Assembly (NCBI GenBank): GCA_020344375.1
Contig: CP070823.1
Location: 1,640,594 to 1,673,578 of the forward strand
Direction: 5' to 3'
Origin: Gemmatimonadota bacterium
GTDB taxonomy: Bacteria > Gemmatimonadota > Gemmatimonadetes > Palauibacterales > KS3-K002
DNA: 32,985 nucleotides
A program made the translations under genes and the position numbers. Position 1 is the stretch's first letter. Every line of letters begins with the position of its first letter. The notes under the pieces were generated by a model. It ran no database searches and was not told the DNA's origin. It saw nothing but the letters and a program-made list of their open reading frames with translations. Below are positions 25,201-32,331 of the stretch, in pieces.

Positions 25201-25396
25201 CGCCGCCGCCAGGCTACTGGGAGTCGAGCCGCAGCGTGCAGCCGTTGTCGAAGGTGAGGTCGCCGGTGTTCAGGCCGGCCGCGCTGGCGGCTTCGGGCTC
25301 GTGGTCGGTGTGGCTCTCAAGGGCAACCCTGAGGAGCTCAAGACAAACGGCGCCGACCTCGTCGTGACCGACCTGCGTGAGCTACTGGGTCCCTAG
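22286..25396 (+). CDS. GH65 glycosidase/phosphorylase fused to a HAD (beta-phosphoglucomutase-like) domain
   Basis: From ATG 22286 (GGAAGG ten bases upstream) the protein is 1036 residues. Residues ~1-775 are a GH65 enzyme: N-terminal beta-sandwich with ETVFALANGYLGIRG, then the (alpha/alpha)6 barrel with YEGHYFWDTEIYVLPF, catalytic acid Glu498 in VTGPDEYE, and TTGDSSLSVSIQSILASEIGY. GH65 members hydrolyse or phosphorolyse trehalose, maltose or kojibiose; I cannot decide which. Residues ~798-1036 are a HAD domain resembling beta-phosphoglucomutase, which would turn beta-glucose-1-phosphate from a phosphorylase into glucose-6-phosphate. The nucleophile Asp804 is kept, but the second Asp of DxD is Glu806 (FDLEGVI), and the usual metal-binding Glu-Asp pair reads Glu-Gly (VVEGEVAGV). 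The HAD half may be weak or inactive. Confidence 0.92.
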   Translation: MLYRERLIAPEYAYPVHEWKIIENRFYPRFLAQMETVFALANGYLGIRGAFEENAPVFQSGTFVNGLHETWPIVYGEEAYGFAKTGQTMLNVTDSKIIKLYVDDEPLFLPFANLLSYDRTLDMQSGILEREILWETPSGKRVLVTSRRLVSFEHRHLAAMSYELTLLDASAPVVISSEMIVPENAQAGDGDPRKTRGFKEQVLLPGQSYTDSQRVVLSHSTRNSGMSLACGIEHIFETECEHYCKSECSDDYGKVVFSVGARPGEPIRLTKYMTYHTSRTAPPDELCARAERTLDRAVEQGLDKLLEAQRRFVDDFWQRSDVQIDGDLRVQQSVRWNLFQLLQASARAEGAGIGARGLSGQTYEGHYFWDTEIYVLPFLIYSAPRVARNLLRFRHSMLDKARERAGEVGQKGALFPWRTINGEEASAYYATGTAQYHINADIMYALRKYVDVTGDEWFLWDFGAEMLVETARLWVDLGFYSKRHGGKFCIQGVTGPDEYETVEDNNTYTNLMARANLRYAAATVERMRDERPERFAALVDKTGLEKSEVVEWKRAADNMYIAFDEGLGIHPQDDSFLSKEVWDFGNTPREKYPLLLHYHPLVIYRHQVVKQADVVLAMFLLGREFSHEEKKRNFDYYDPLTTGDSSLSVSIQSILASEIGYAEKAYDYFRYGVLMDLADVGGNVRDGAHIASIGGTWMALVYGFSGMRDHDGRVSFDPKLPEGWSRFKFPLTIRGQTLEVDITHESATYLLHSGSELVIEHQGQQVRLSVGQPVSVEITREIPVIEVSAADRITRERFDAVLFDLEGVITASAKVHASAWKKTFDEFLWRRAEERGDTFRPFEAGTDYLLFVDGRPRLDGVRDFLNSRGIQLPEGSPDDSPGSETVWGLGNRKNEMVREVIKTEGVEAYEGSVALVNGLRSQGIRTAVVTSSRNCDAFLETTGISDLFDVKVDGAVAGEFVLARKPAPDMLLAAARLLGVEPQRAAVVEGEVAGVQAGRAGGFGLVVGVALKGNPEELKTNGADLVVTDLRELLGP

Positions 25397-26553
25397 CCCA
25401 GACGATGAGCGAGCTGACGCGCGAGGGCGCAGGCCGGCGCCACAGTCGGACTGTAACCAAGCTGGTTCCTGAGCCTTGCAGGGTCCCACTCGACCTGTAA
25501 GTCCCGAAGCCTCTCACCTACGATCTCGATCAGGCTTTCGTTGATCTCGCCGAGTCCCATCTCGTAGGCCATACGGAGCTGCGTCACGGCGTCCACATCA
25601 TGGCTCATGATGCGCGCAGCCGTCGCGTCGGCGGCCACGATATCGGTGCTGGCGAGCACCAGCCAGGAACCGAGCCGCCCCCTCATGTCCACCGTGCTGC
25701 CATTGTCGGGGCCGACGCTCGGCCCGTCACCCTCGACGCCGATGGAGAAATCGACCACCGCGAGGTCCGGCTTCACGGCATCCACGATATCGAGGTAGAT
25801 CGCGGCGATCGATCTTGTACTACCGTGATCGAACGCCATGCCGCGGTCCCAGTAGCCAGGGTCGACCCAACGGGCGTAGCGCTCCAGCGGCGTGACCCCG
25901 ATGAAGTTCTTCAACGAGAGCGTGAGCTGTGCCCATGCATGCGTCTTGGCAACGGGGATCGAGATCACACGGTCAGCGTGCGCGACAAGGCTCGAGATGG
26001 CGATAACCCCCAGATAGGTGCGAGAGGGAACCTCCACCCAGGCGGGCGAGTCGACCTCCAGCGAGGCCACGCGCATGTTGCCTTCGTACTGCGAGCTGAG
26101 GCGCTCTGCCTCCGCGGCAAGATTCGTGCTGCCGTCCAGAGTCGTCGCGTACTCCCACTCCAGCACCGGCATGTGCGAGGCGTCCCCGACGATCACTTCG
26201 GTCGCACCTGCCTTCAGACATTCCTCCGCCACCGCGATAATGACCTCCGGCTTCGTGCACTCGCCGATGCTGAAGCGGTCGCTGTACTGCGCCCAGGGAA
26301 GGGTCACCATATTCGGCTTGATGAAGACCGTCTCGCCGGGGTGGACGACCTGCTCGATCCCACCGATGTCCTCCAGGGCCTCGCGCGTCATACCGTACAG
26401 ATCGTAGCCACGGGCGGCAGCCACGCGCGCCGTCGGTTCGAAGACCGGCGGTTCCTGTGGGCCCCCGCGTCCCTCGTGACAGGCGCCCAATGCTGCACCG
26501 CCGGCTGCCAGGGCCGATATGCGCAAGAAGTCTCTACGGCTGATCTCCTGCAT
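25393..26553 (-). CDS. Tat-exported DUF362 lipoprotein
   Basis: From ATG 26553 the protein is 386 residues. It opens with a twin-arginine signal (SRRDFLRIS), a hydrophobic stretch and a lipobox LGAC, so it is predicted to be folded before export and lipid-anchored outside the cytoplasm. DUF362 landmarks are VFIKPNMVTLPW, VIVGDASHMP, VAKTHAWAQLTLSLKNFIG and a late LASTDIVAADATAARI. No clustered cysteines are visible in the mature part, unlike the cytoplasmic DUF362 protein at 15348-16787. Tat export suggests a bound cofactor, but none is identifiable. It converges on the GH65-HAD gene; the two stop codons are read from the same CTAG. Its role is unknown. Confidence 0.87.
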   Translation of the reverse strand: MQEISRRDFLRISALAAGGAALGACHEGRGGPQEPPVFEPTARVAAARGYDLYGMTREALEDIGGIEQVVHPGETVFIKPNMVTLPWAQYSDRFSIGECTKPEVIIAVAEECLKAGATEVIVGDASHMPVLEWEYATTLDGSTNLAAEAERLSSQYEGNMRVASLEVDSPAWVEVPSRTYLGVIAISSLVAHADRVISIPVAKTHAWAQLTLSLKNFIGVTPLERYARWVDPGYWDRGMAFDHGSTRSIAAIYLDIVDAVKPDLAVVDFSIGVEGDGPSVGPDNGSTVDMRGRLGSWLVLASTDIVAADATAARIMSHDVDAVTQLRMAYEMGLGEINESLIEIVGERLRDLQVEWDPARLRNQLGYSPTVAPACALARQLAHRLG

Positions 26554-26783
26554 ATCGCCTCCGCGATGCATGGGTCGGCCACAGGTGGCTCAAGTCGCAC
26601 TACGAGTCGACAGCGCCTGCCGATTCATCCAGTGCCGGGCCAACGTGCCACACAGGTGCGGCGACCGCGAGCCAGCTCGAGGCGCGCTATCTGTCGGCAC
26701 CCGCCTCCGGGAGTGCCCTCGGCTCAATACGACATGCTCCGGGCTGCCAACAAGATTCGCGGATCAGGCTACTGAATCGACCC

Positions 26784-27857
26784 TCAACGGTCTGGATTGC
26801 CGAATCCAGCCGGCCTGAGTTCCTCCAGGAACGATACGTCTATCCAGTAGATATCGGAGTTGCCATTCCGCGGTCCGTGGTAGACCTCCTCCAGATAGCC
26901 GTAGGTCAGCCTTTCGGGGAACTCGTCCGGGGACCGCGTCCGCGTCGACATGAAGAAGAAGTACCTGCCGTCCGGCGAGACATAGGGAGAAAACTCGCCA
27001 CCGCGCGGCGTGTTGATCTCGTCCCCAAGGTTGATGGGCTGGCTCCAGTTGTCACCTTGGTCGCGGAAGACAACGTAGTAGTCCGTACCACCTCTGCTGT
27101 CCTCGCGGCCGAACACCCCGAGGATGAGGTAGCTCTCGTCGGGCGCTATGAAAGCGTTGAACTGAGACATGGTGGAGTTGACCTCGGGACCGAGGCGCTC
27201 CGGCTCCGTATAGCGGCCGTTCACCAGCCGTGATCTGTAGATGTAGCTCTCCCGTGTGCCCCCAGGCGTTCGGGTGAAATAGATGGTCCCGGCCCTCGTC
27301 AGCGATGGAAAGTACTCCTCATCGCCCGAGTTCACGGGCGGGCCGAGGTTGTACGGTTCTCCCCACCCGTCCTCCGTTCGGTCCATCACCCAGATGTCCT
27401 GATTCACCCAGGTGCCGATCTCGTCAGGCGTGAGGTCACCGCCGTCGCGCGGCCGGTTGGAGAGGAAGTAGAGCTTCTGCCCGTCCGGCGCGACGAAGGG
27501 CTCCAGATTCATGTAGCGGGGATCCGCCGAGAACGGGGCGACTTCCGGTTTCGTCCAGCGGTCGTTCTGCAATCTGGTCTGCATGATCACGGTGAAGCCG
27601 CCCATCGCCACACCGAAGTAGATCTCCTTACCGTCAGGTGTCATGGCGATGTCGCGCGTGTACATGCCGGTGGAGACGATGCCTGGCGCGAAGAGCTCCG
27701 GCACGGCGCCGGGCGGCGTTTGCCCGAGATATGCACCCGTCAGTACCGGAAACTCGTCCTTAGCTTCCGGCTCTGCCTGCGGAGCGCAGCCGGCTACGGC
27801 AACGAGTAACACCAGCGAGGCGGTCAGCAGAGAGGGATTGCGTTCTTCCATAGCCAT
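26784..27857 (-). CDS. TolB-like PD40 beta-propeller lipoprotein
   Basis: The ATG at 27857 is chosen because AAAGGAG lies nine bases upstream; the longer frame to 27905 would put charged residues before the signal. The 357-residue product has a lipoprotein signal (LLTASLVLLVAVAGC). It then has about six PD40/WD40-like blades marked by recurring DIAMTPDGKEIYFG, FVAPDGQKLYFLSNR, SLTRAGTIYFTRT, FIAPDESYLILG and YVSPDGRYFFFMST. Such proteins bind partners or carry out unknown steps in the periplasm; no catalytic motif is visible. It stands 230 bp upstream of the Tat DUF362 gene on the same strand and may be co-transcribed. It diverges from the histidine kinase. Confidence 0.86.
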   Translation of the reverse strand: MAMEERNPSLLTASLVLLVAVAGCAPQAEPEAKDEFPVLTGAYLGQTPPGAVPELFAPGIVSTGMYTRDIAMTPDGKEIYFGVAMGGFTVIMQTRLQNDRWTKPEVAPFSADPRYMNLEPFVAPDGQKLYFLSNRPRDGGDLTPDEIGTWVNQDIWVMDRTEDGWGEPYNLGPPVNSGDEEYFPSLTRAGTIYFTRTPGGTRESYIYRSRLVNGRYTEPERLGPEVNSTMSQFNAFIAPDESYLILGVFGREDSRGGTDYYVVFRDQGDNWSQPINLGDEINTPRGGEFSPYVSPDGRYFFFMSTRTRSPDEFPERLTYGYLEEVYHGPRNGNSDIYWIDVSFLEELRPAGFGNPDR

Positions 27858-28099
27858 GGCACGAATCTCCTTTGGGCCGGTCTGCGCGATTCGAGATGGC
27901 GGCAAAGTGGGTCATTCCTCACACGAGGGCAACTAGAAGATCCACATTATGATGCCCAGAGAGGTGGCTTCGGCGATCCTCCGGAAGATGTAACCAGCCT
28001 TTCCGGCTTCCCATACCGTCAGGGCGACCTTCGCGCAAAGGACTTGACTCGCTCTTGACAGGCCCGGCCCAGTTTCTGGGACAGAAAGGAGGACCCGGC

Positions 28100-29041
28100 A
28101 TGATCGCTCCGGCGATTCCCGCAATCGCTGCCGCGCTGGTGCACGCCGCGCAGGCGGCCCTCTCTGCCCAGGCGGGGCTGCTGGAGTTCGTGGTGGGTCT
28201 CGCAGCCGGTGTGCTGACCGGACTCTTGGCATCATTCGCTCGTCGCGGGCGTGCCGTGCCGGGGTCCTTCGGGCGATTGCGAGAGGCACAGCTTCAGGCC
28301 ATGGCCTCGGAGAGCGCCGCTGCGCAGGCTCGCCTCGCCGCCGCCTTGAGCCACACATTGAACTCGCCACTCGGCGCGCTCAGCACGGCATTCGATACGC
28401 TGGTCCAGGTTCACGCCCGGGCACCCGGCGATCCTAGCCAGCGGGACCGGTTCGACGAGCTATTCCAGTCGGCCGCCCGTTCAGGCCGTCAATCGATCAC
28501 ACGGCTCAGAGAGAGCCTCGCGCGGATCAAGCATCTCACGGTTCTCGACGGTGTTGAAGAGCGCATCCTCGACATCAACGAGCTCTGGACCGATACGGTC
28601 GCGCGCCATGGCGTTGAGCTACAGCAGAAGGCAGACGTGCAGCTCGACCTGAAGCCGCTGCCTCCTGTACGCTGCCGGCCGCAACAGCTTGGCGCGGTCT
28701 TCTCGAACATCCTGCGTAACGCGGCAGCCGCCATTGAGCTGAGAGGGACCATCTGGATTCGCAGCCGCAGGCGTAACGGCAAGATTATTCTCGAGGTTCA
28801 GGACACCGGGAGAGGCATCGCGGCCAACAAGCTGTCACACATATTCGATCCCACATTCAGGGTTCGCGACGGCAGGATCTCGACAGCGAACTGGGGCTTC
28901 TTCATCACGCGCTGCATCATCGGTGAGCACGGCGGACGAATCGAGATCGACAGCGAGGTAGGCAGGGGAACCACAGTCAGGATCCTGCTGCCGGTGGCTG
29001 CACGCAACCGCGCACGCTCAGAGAATGGAGCCGGTAGCTAG
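28100..29041 (+). CDS. Orphan sensor histidine kinase with degenerate G2 box
   Basis: The ATG at 28100 follows AAAGGAGG by seven bases, ruling out the longer frame from 28055. The 313-residue product has one N-terminal hydrophobic region (~26-46), then the H-box AALSHTLNSPLGAL with phospho-acceptor His85 and the N-box NILRNAAAAI (~204-212). Its G1 box is DTGRGI (235-240) and its F-region HIFDPTFRVRDG. The G2 position, normally GxGLG-like, reads STANWGFFITRCI, which is unusual and may weaken ATP-lid closure. No HAMP, PAS or periplasmic sensor domain is visible, and no response regulator gene adjoins. The dicarboxylate symporter gene downstream on the same strand could be its target or co-sensor, as in DctA-type systems; that is inference. 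Confidence 0.85.
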   Translation: MIAPAIPAIAAALVHAAQAALSAQAGLLEFVVGLAAGVLTGLLASFARRGRAVPGSFGRLREAQLQAMASESAAAQARLAAALSHTLNSPLGALSTAFDTLVQVHARAPGDPSQRDRFDELFQSAARSGRQSITRLRESLARIKHLTVLDGVEERILDINELWTDTVARHGVELQQKADVQLDLKPLPPVRCRPQQLGAVFSNILRNAAAAIELRGTIWIRSRRRNGKIILEVQDTGRGIAANKLSHIFDPTFRVRDGRISTANWGFFITRCIIGEHGGRIEIDSEVGRGTTVRILLPVAARNRARSENGAGS

Positions 29042-29142
29042 CTGGCTCGAGCCCGGAACATCTCGACTATACGACAGTCTCCTTGCACGCTGAGCTGGCA
29101 CGTGCTTTCGTCAGGCCGCTCCCGGGTGCAGATTGTGCGTCT

Positions 29143-30360
29143 ATGAAGATCCCCTACAGATCCCTGACCTTCTGGATCTTCGTCGGCCTGTTCGCTGGCA
29201 TGATCAGCGGCAGGCTGTTCGGCGAATCGATCCTGCCGCTCGCCGAACCCCTGTCCGACGTCTTCCTCAGACTCCTGCGCATGGCGATCATGCCGCTCAT
29301 CATCACCTCTCTCACGGCGGCTGTGATAAGCGTCGGCCAGAGAAAGAACCTGGAGATACTCGGGGCCAAGACCTTCGCATACTACATCGCGAGCAGCTTG
29401 ATGGCGATACTCACCGGGCAGATTCTGGTGAATATCCTCAAGCCCGGCATCGGCTCGGCGATCACGCTCGAGGAGAGGGTCACCGAGATTCCCGCGGCGC
29501 AGCAGAACTTCCGCGACCTGGTCCTCAACATCATCCCGGAGAACCCCTTCCAGGCCTTGGCCGAGGGGCATGTGCTCCCTGTCATCTTCTTCTGCATCCT
29601 CTTCGGCTACTGCGTCACGCAGATCAAAGACCCCTACAGGACGCAGCTGGGAGACTTCTTCCAAGGCGCGTTCCGGGCGATGATGAGGCTGACCCGAATC
29701 GTGATCTGGTCAGCGCCGCTGGGCGTGTTCGGGATCAATGCAGAGATCGTCGCGACGACCGGGTTCGAGGCGTTCCGCACTCTGGGGTTCTACTTCGCCG
29801 TCGTCTTGATCGGACTCTTCATACATGCCTCGATTACGTTGCCTCTCCTCGTCTACGCCGTAACGCGCAGAAACCCCTTCCGGCATTACAGGGGGATGCC
29901 ACCCGCGCTGGTCACGGCCTTCTCGACCTGCTCGACCATCGTTACCCTGCCGCTGACCATGGACGCCGTAATGGGTAACTCGAGGGTATCGGAAAAGATC
30001 TCGTCGTTCGTGCTGCCGATCGGCGCCACGGTGAACATGGACGGCACAGCGCTCTACGAGTGCGTCGCCGTGATCTTCATCGCGCAGGTTTACGGCTTCG
30101 CCCTGTCGTTCGGCCAGCAGCTCGTCATCGTCTTCACTGCACTGCTCGCGTCCATCGGGGCCGCGAGTGTGCCGATGTCCGGCCTGGTGATGATGTCCAT
30201 CGTGCTCACAGCCGTCGGCCTGCCTCTGGAAGGGGTCGCCCTGATCCTCGCCGTGGACCGTGTCCTGGACATGTTCCGCACCATGGTCAACGTGCTCAGC
30301 GACTCCTGCGGCGCGGTGATCGTGGCGAAGTTGGACGGCGAGGAGGTACTGACAGCCTGA
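29143..30360 (+). CDS. Dicarboxylate/amino acid:cation symporter (DAACS family)
   Basis: The ATG at 29143 gives 405 residues starting MKIPYRSLTFWIFVGLFAGM, matching the family N-terminus; the upstream TTG at 29083 is unlikely. About eight membrane helices are visible. Family motifs include RLLRMAIMPLIITSL in helix 3, the re-entrant loop sequence AFSTCSTIVTLPLTMDAV, the helix 7 motif GATVNMDGTALYE and the late ASIGAASVPMSGLVMM. It takes up glutamate, aspartate or C4-dicarboxylates with Na+ or H+; the substrate is not decidable here. VDRVLDMFRTMVNVLSDSCGA carries the conserved helix 8 Asp/Asn. No ribosome site is obvious. It follows the histidine kinase by 101 bp. Confidence 0.93.
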   Translation: MKIPYRSLTFWIFVGLFAGMISGRLFGESILPLAEPLSDVFLRLLRMAIMPLIITSLTAAVISVGQRKNLEILGAKTFAYYIASSLMAILTGQILVNILKPGIGSAITLEERVTEIPAAQQNFRDLVLNIIPENPFQALAEGHVLPVIFFCILFGYCVTQIKDPYRTQLGDFFQGAFRAMMRLTRIVIWSAPLGVFGINAEIVATTGFEAFRTLGFYFAVVLIGLFIHASITLPLLVYAVTRRNPFRHYRGMPPALVTAFSTCSTIVTLPLTMDAVMGNSRVSEKISSFVLPIGATVNMDGTALYECVAVIFIAQVYGFALSFGQQLVIVFTALLASIGAASVPMSGLVMMSIVLTAVGLPLEGVALILAVDRVLDMFRTMVNVLSDSCGAVIVAKLDGEEVLTA

Positions 30361-30363
30361 GCG

Positions 30364-30780
30364 CCCCAGGAGTTGCCAGCGGTCGAGCAGGGGGGAAGCG
30401 TACGCGTCGCGACTGCTGCCCGGCAACGTGAGGATTGCCACCGTCGCCGTCAGCACCCGGCCCTGGTCTCGGTAGCGGACGGACCAGGGCGACCGCTGGC
30501 GAAAGTAGGCCTGAAGCCAGAAATCCAGATCTTCCTCCAGCGAAACCATCTTATAGTGCCGCAACGTATTGTTCAGAAGGGGCATGGCACTGGCGAGCAT
30601 CTCGGTCGTCGGTCTGCCGTTGATGCTCGAGAGCTCGGAGAAGCGCGGTATCCCACCGCTGCTCAGGTCACGCTCGACATTGAACCGGTCACCGATGACC
30701 CTGACCTCGAGCGGGTCGCTCGTGGACTGATGCGTATGCACAAACGGGTAAAGGCGGCGGGTCCCCTCGCCCTGGGAAGA
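30364..30780 (-). pseudogene. Fragment of an S41-family peptidase (N-terminal region only)
   Basis: A minus-strand frame of about 135 codons has strong GC at third positions and family-like sequence: TRRLYPFVHTH, VIGDRFNVERDLSS, GIPRFSELSSINGRPTTEML and SPWSVRYRDQG. This matches my memory of the region ahead of the S41 (tail-specific-type) protease core, where GIPxGSELLSINGRP recurs. The serine-lysine catalytic core is absent: homology stops against the end of the symporter gene. No good start is seen upstream, where the frame becomes Arg-rich nonsense. It reads as a truncated relic, not an active gene. The family assignment is from memory and moderately secure. Confidence 0.45.
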
Positions 30781-30919
30781 CGAACAGGGCTGGCGAGGCC
30801 AAACCCGAGCCTGGAGGCCCATCCGCAGCGACCGCGGTGTGGCCGAAGCGCGGCGCGCAACGGTTTCGCCCGTCCGCTTTTGGGACGCGGCATCCCACAG
30901 GCGGACACTTGGCACCCGG

Positions 30920-30948
30920 TTGATGGCCCTAATCTATTGTGTTAAAAT
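30920..30948 (+). promoter_or_regulatory. Sigma70-type promoter of the MacAB-like operon
   Basis: TTGATG (30920-30925) and TAAAAT (30943-30948) are spaced by 17 bp, in an AT-rich patch. Transcription would begin near 30955, leaving a leader of about 80 bases before the GTG start. The leader includes a GGGGA/TCCCC hairpin near 30997-31011. Confidence 0.6.
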
Positions 30949-31036
30949 GAGATATCGCGACCAGCTGCCTGGCACGCTTCTTCCCAAGTAAACGATGGGG
31001 AGGGGTTCCCCTATCTAATTCGCAGGAGACGGAGCA

Positions 31037-32284
31037 GTGGTGGATATACCGCGGGAACCGAGAGGCAAGAAGCGGCGCTGGGTGTACCTGGGTGCTGGCA
31101 TTGTCACCATTGTGGTGATCACAGTAGCCCTGAGCCGCCTGGGACCCGCTGCTCCCAGCGTGGACAAGTCCACCATCTGGACTGACGTGGTCAAGCGCGG
31201 CGAGATGGTCCGGCGTGTTCGTGGTCCGGGAACACTGGTCTCCGAACAGATCCGCTGGATCGCGGCCCTAACGGCGGGGCGCGTCGAGCGCATCCTGGTC
31301 GAGCCGGGCGCCGAGGTGGACAGCGCGACGGTGCTGCTGCTGCTCAGCAACCCGGACGTCGAGATCCAGGCGCTGGAGGCGCAGCGTCAGCTCACGGCGG
31401 AACGGGCGCGGCTGGTTGACCTGCGGACCATGCTGGAGAACCAGCGGCTCGCCCAGGAGGCGCTGGTGGCCACGGTGCGAGCTCAGTACCTCGAGGCGGA
31501 GCGCACGATCCGCAACAACGAGGAGCTTGCCGAGAAGGGACTGATCTCGCAGATCGAGCTGCAGAACTCACGCGACCGGGCGGTGGAACTGCAGACCCGG
31601 CTCGATATCGAGCAGCGCAGGCTGGGGGTGATCACGGACGCGGAGGAGTCGCAGCTGGCGGCCCAGCAGGCTCAGGTCGACCGGTTGCGTTCGATCGCCG
31701 AGTTCAAGGAAAACTTAGTGGCCTCGATGTCCGTAGTGTCAGGAGTATCCGGCGTGCTCGCCGAGCTCCCGCTGGAGGAAGGCCAGTGGGTGCGGCCGGG
31801 CGACAACCTGGCGCGGGTCGTTCAGCCCGGGCGACTGAAGGCGGAAGTTCGCATTCCGGAGACTCAGGCGCGCGACGTGGCGGTGGGCCAGGTGTCGCTC
31901 ATCGACACACGCAACGACACGATAGCGGGTCGCGTGGTCCGCATCGATCCGGCGGTGGCAAGCGGGTCGGTCACAGTGGACGTCCGCCTGGAGGGCCCAC
32001 TGCCGAAGGAAGCACGACCGGATCTGAGCATCGACGGGACGATCGAGATCGAGCGATTGAGCGACGTGCTCTACGTGGGCCGGCCGGTCTACGGTCAGGC
32101 AAACAGCCTGGTCGGGCTGTTCAAGGTGGTGGAGAACGGCAACGCGGCGGTGCGTGTTACCGTTCGACTGGGCCGCAGTTCGGTGAACACGATCGAGATC
32201 GTGGAGGGCCTAGTCGAGGGCGACGAGGTGATACTGAGCGACATGTCGGCGTGGGAGAACCACGACCGTGTGCGGTTGAGATGA
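31037..32284 (+). CDS. HlyD/MacA-like periplasmic adaptor of an ABC exporter
   Basis: The GTG at 31037 follows AGGAG by eight bases. The 415-residue protein has a basic start, one membrane anchor (~15-33) and a lipoyl half with GRVERILVEPGAEVDSATVLLLL. A long coiled-coil hairpin spans ~112-235 (QRQLTAERARL...EELAEKGLISQIELQNSRDRAVELQ), then comes the second lipoyl half (SGVSGVLAELPLEEGQWVRPGDNLARV). Beta-barrel and membrane-proximal domains finish with VEGLVEGDEVILSDMSAW. It would link an inner-membrane ABC pump to an outer-membrane channel. The ATPase gene follows after 47 bp, as in macAB loci; the permease should lie beyond the right edge. The exported substrate is unknown. Confidence 0.9.
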   Translation: MVDIPREPRGKKRRWVYLGAGIVTIVVITVALSRLGPAAPSVDKSTIWTDVVKRGEMVRRVRGPGTLVSEQIRWIAALTAGRVERILVEPGAEVDSATVLLLLSNPDVEIQALEAQRQLTAERARLVDLRTMLENQRLAQEALVATVRAQYLEAERTIRNNEELAEKGLISQIELQNSRDRAVELQTRLDIEQRRLGVITDAEESQLAAQQAQVDRLRSIAEFKENLVASMSVVSGVSGVLAELPLEEGQWVRPGDNLARVVQPGRLKAEVRIPETQARDVAVGQVSLIDTRNDTIAGRVVRIDPAVASGSVTVDVRLEGPLPKEARPDLSIDGTIEIERLSDVLYVGRPVYGQANSLVGLFKVVENGNAAVRVTVRLGRSSVNTIEIVEGLVEGDEVILSDMSAWENHDRVRLR

Positions 32285-32331
32285 GGGCGTAAGAGCACTC
32301 GAACCGGCAACCGGTACGAGAGGGAAACTCA

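Larger units (their letters stand above)
30361..31036. other. Gene-poor stretch before the exporter operon
   Basis: This interval of about 676 bases holds the S41-like fragment on the minus strand and then, from about 30900, the promoter and leader of the adaptor gene. I find no intact gene in it. Confidence 0.6.

Noticed and set aside
25600..26775. A 391-codon plus-strand frame opposite the Tat DUF362 gene
   Set aside because: The composition is Arg/His/Asp-rich without motifs, and the minus-strand gene has a Tat signal and DUF362 core.
27981..28006. CCGGAA...TTCCGG inverted repeat between the propeller and histidine kinase genes
   Set aside because: The six-base arms are 14 bases apart, with no promoter boxes around them; too weak to list as a site.
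30995..31018. A seven-codon leader frame before the MacA-like gene
   Set aside because: It has no ribosome site and no amino-acid bias suggesting attenuation; probably chance.
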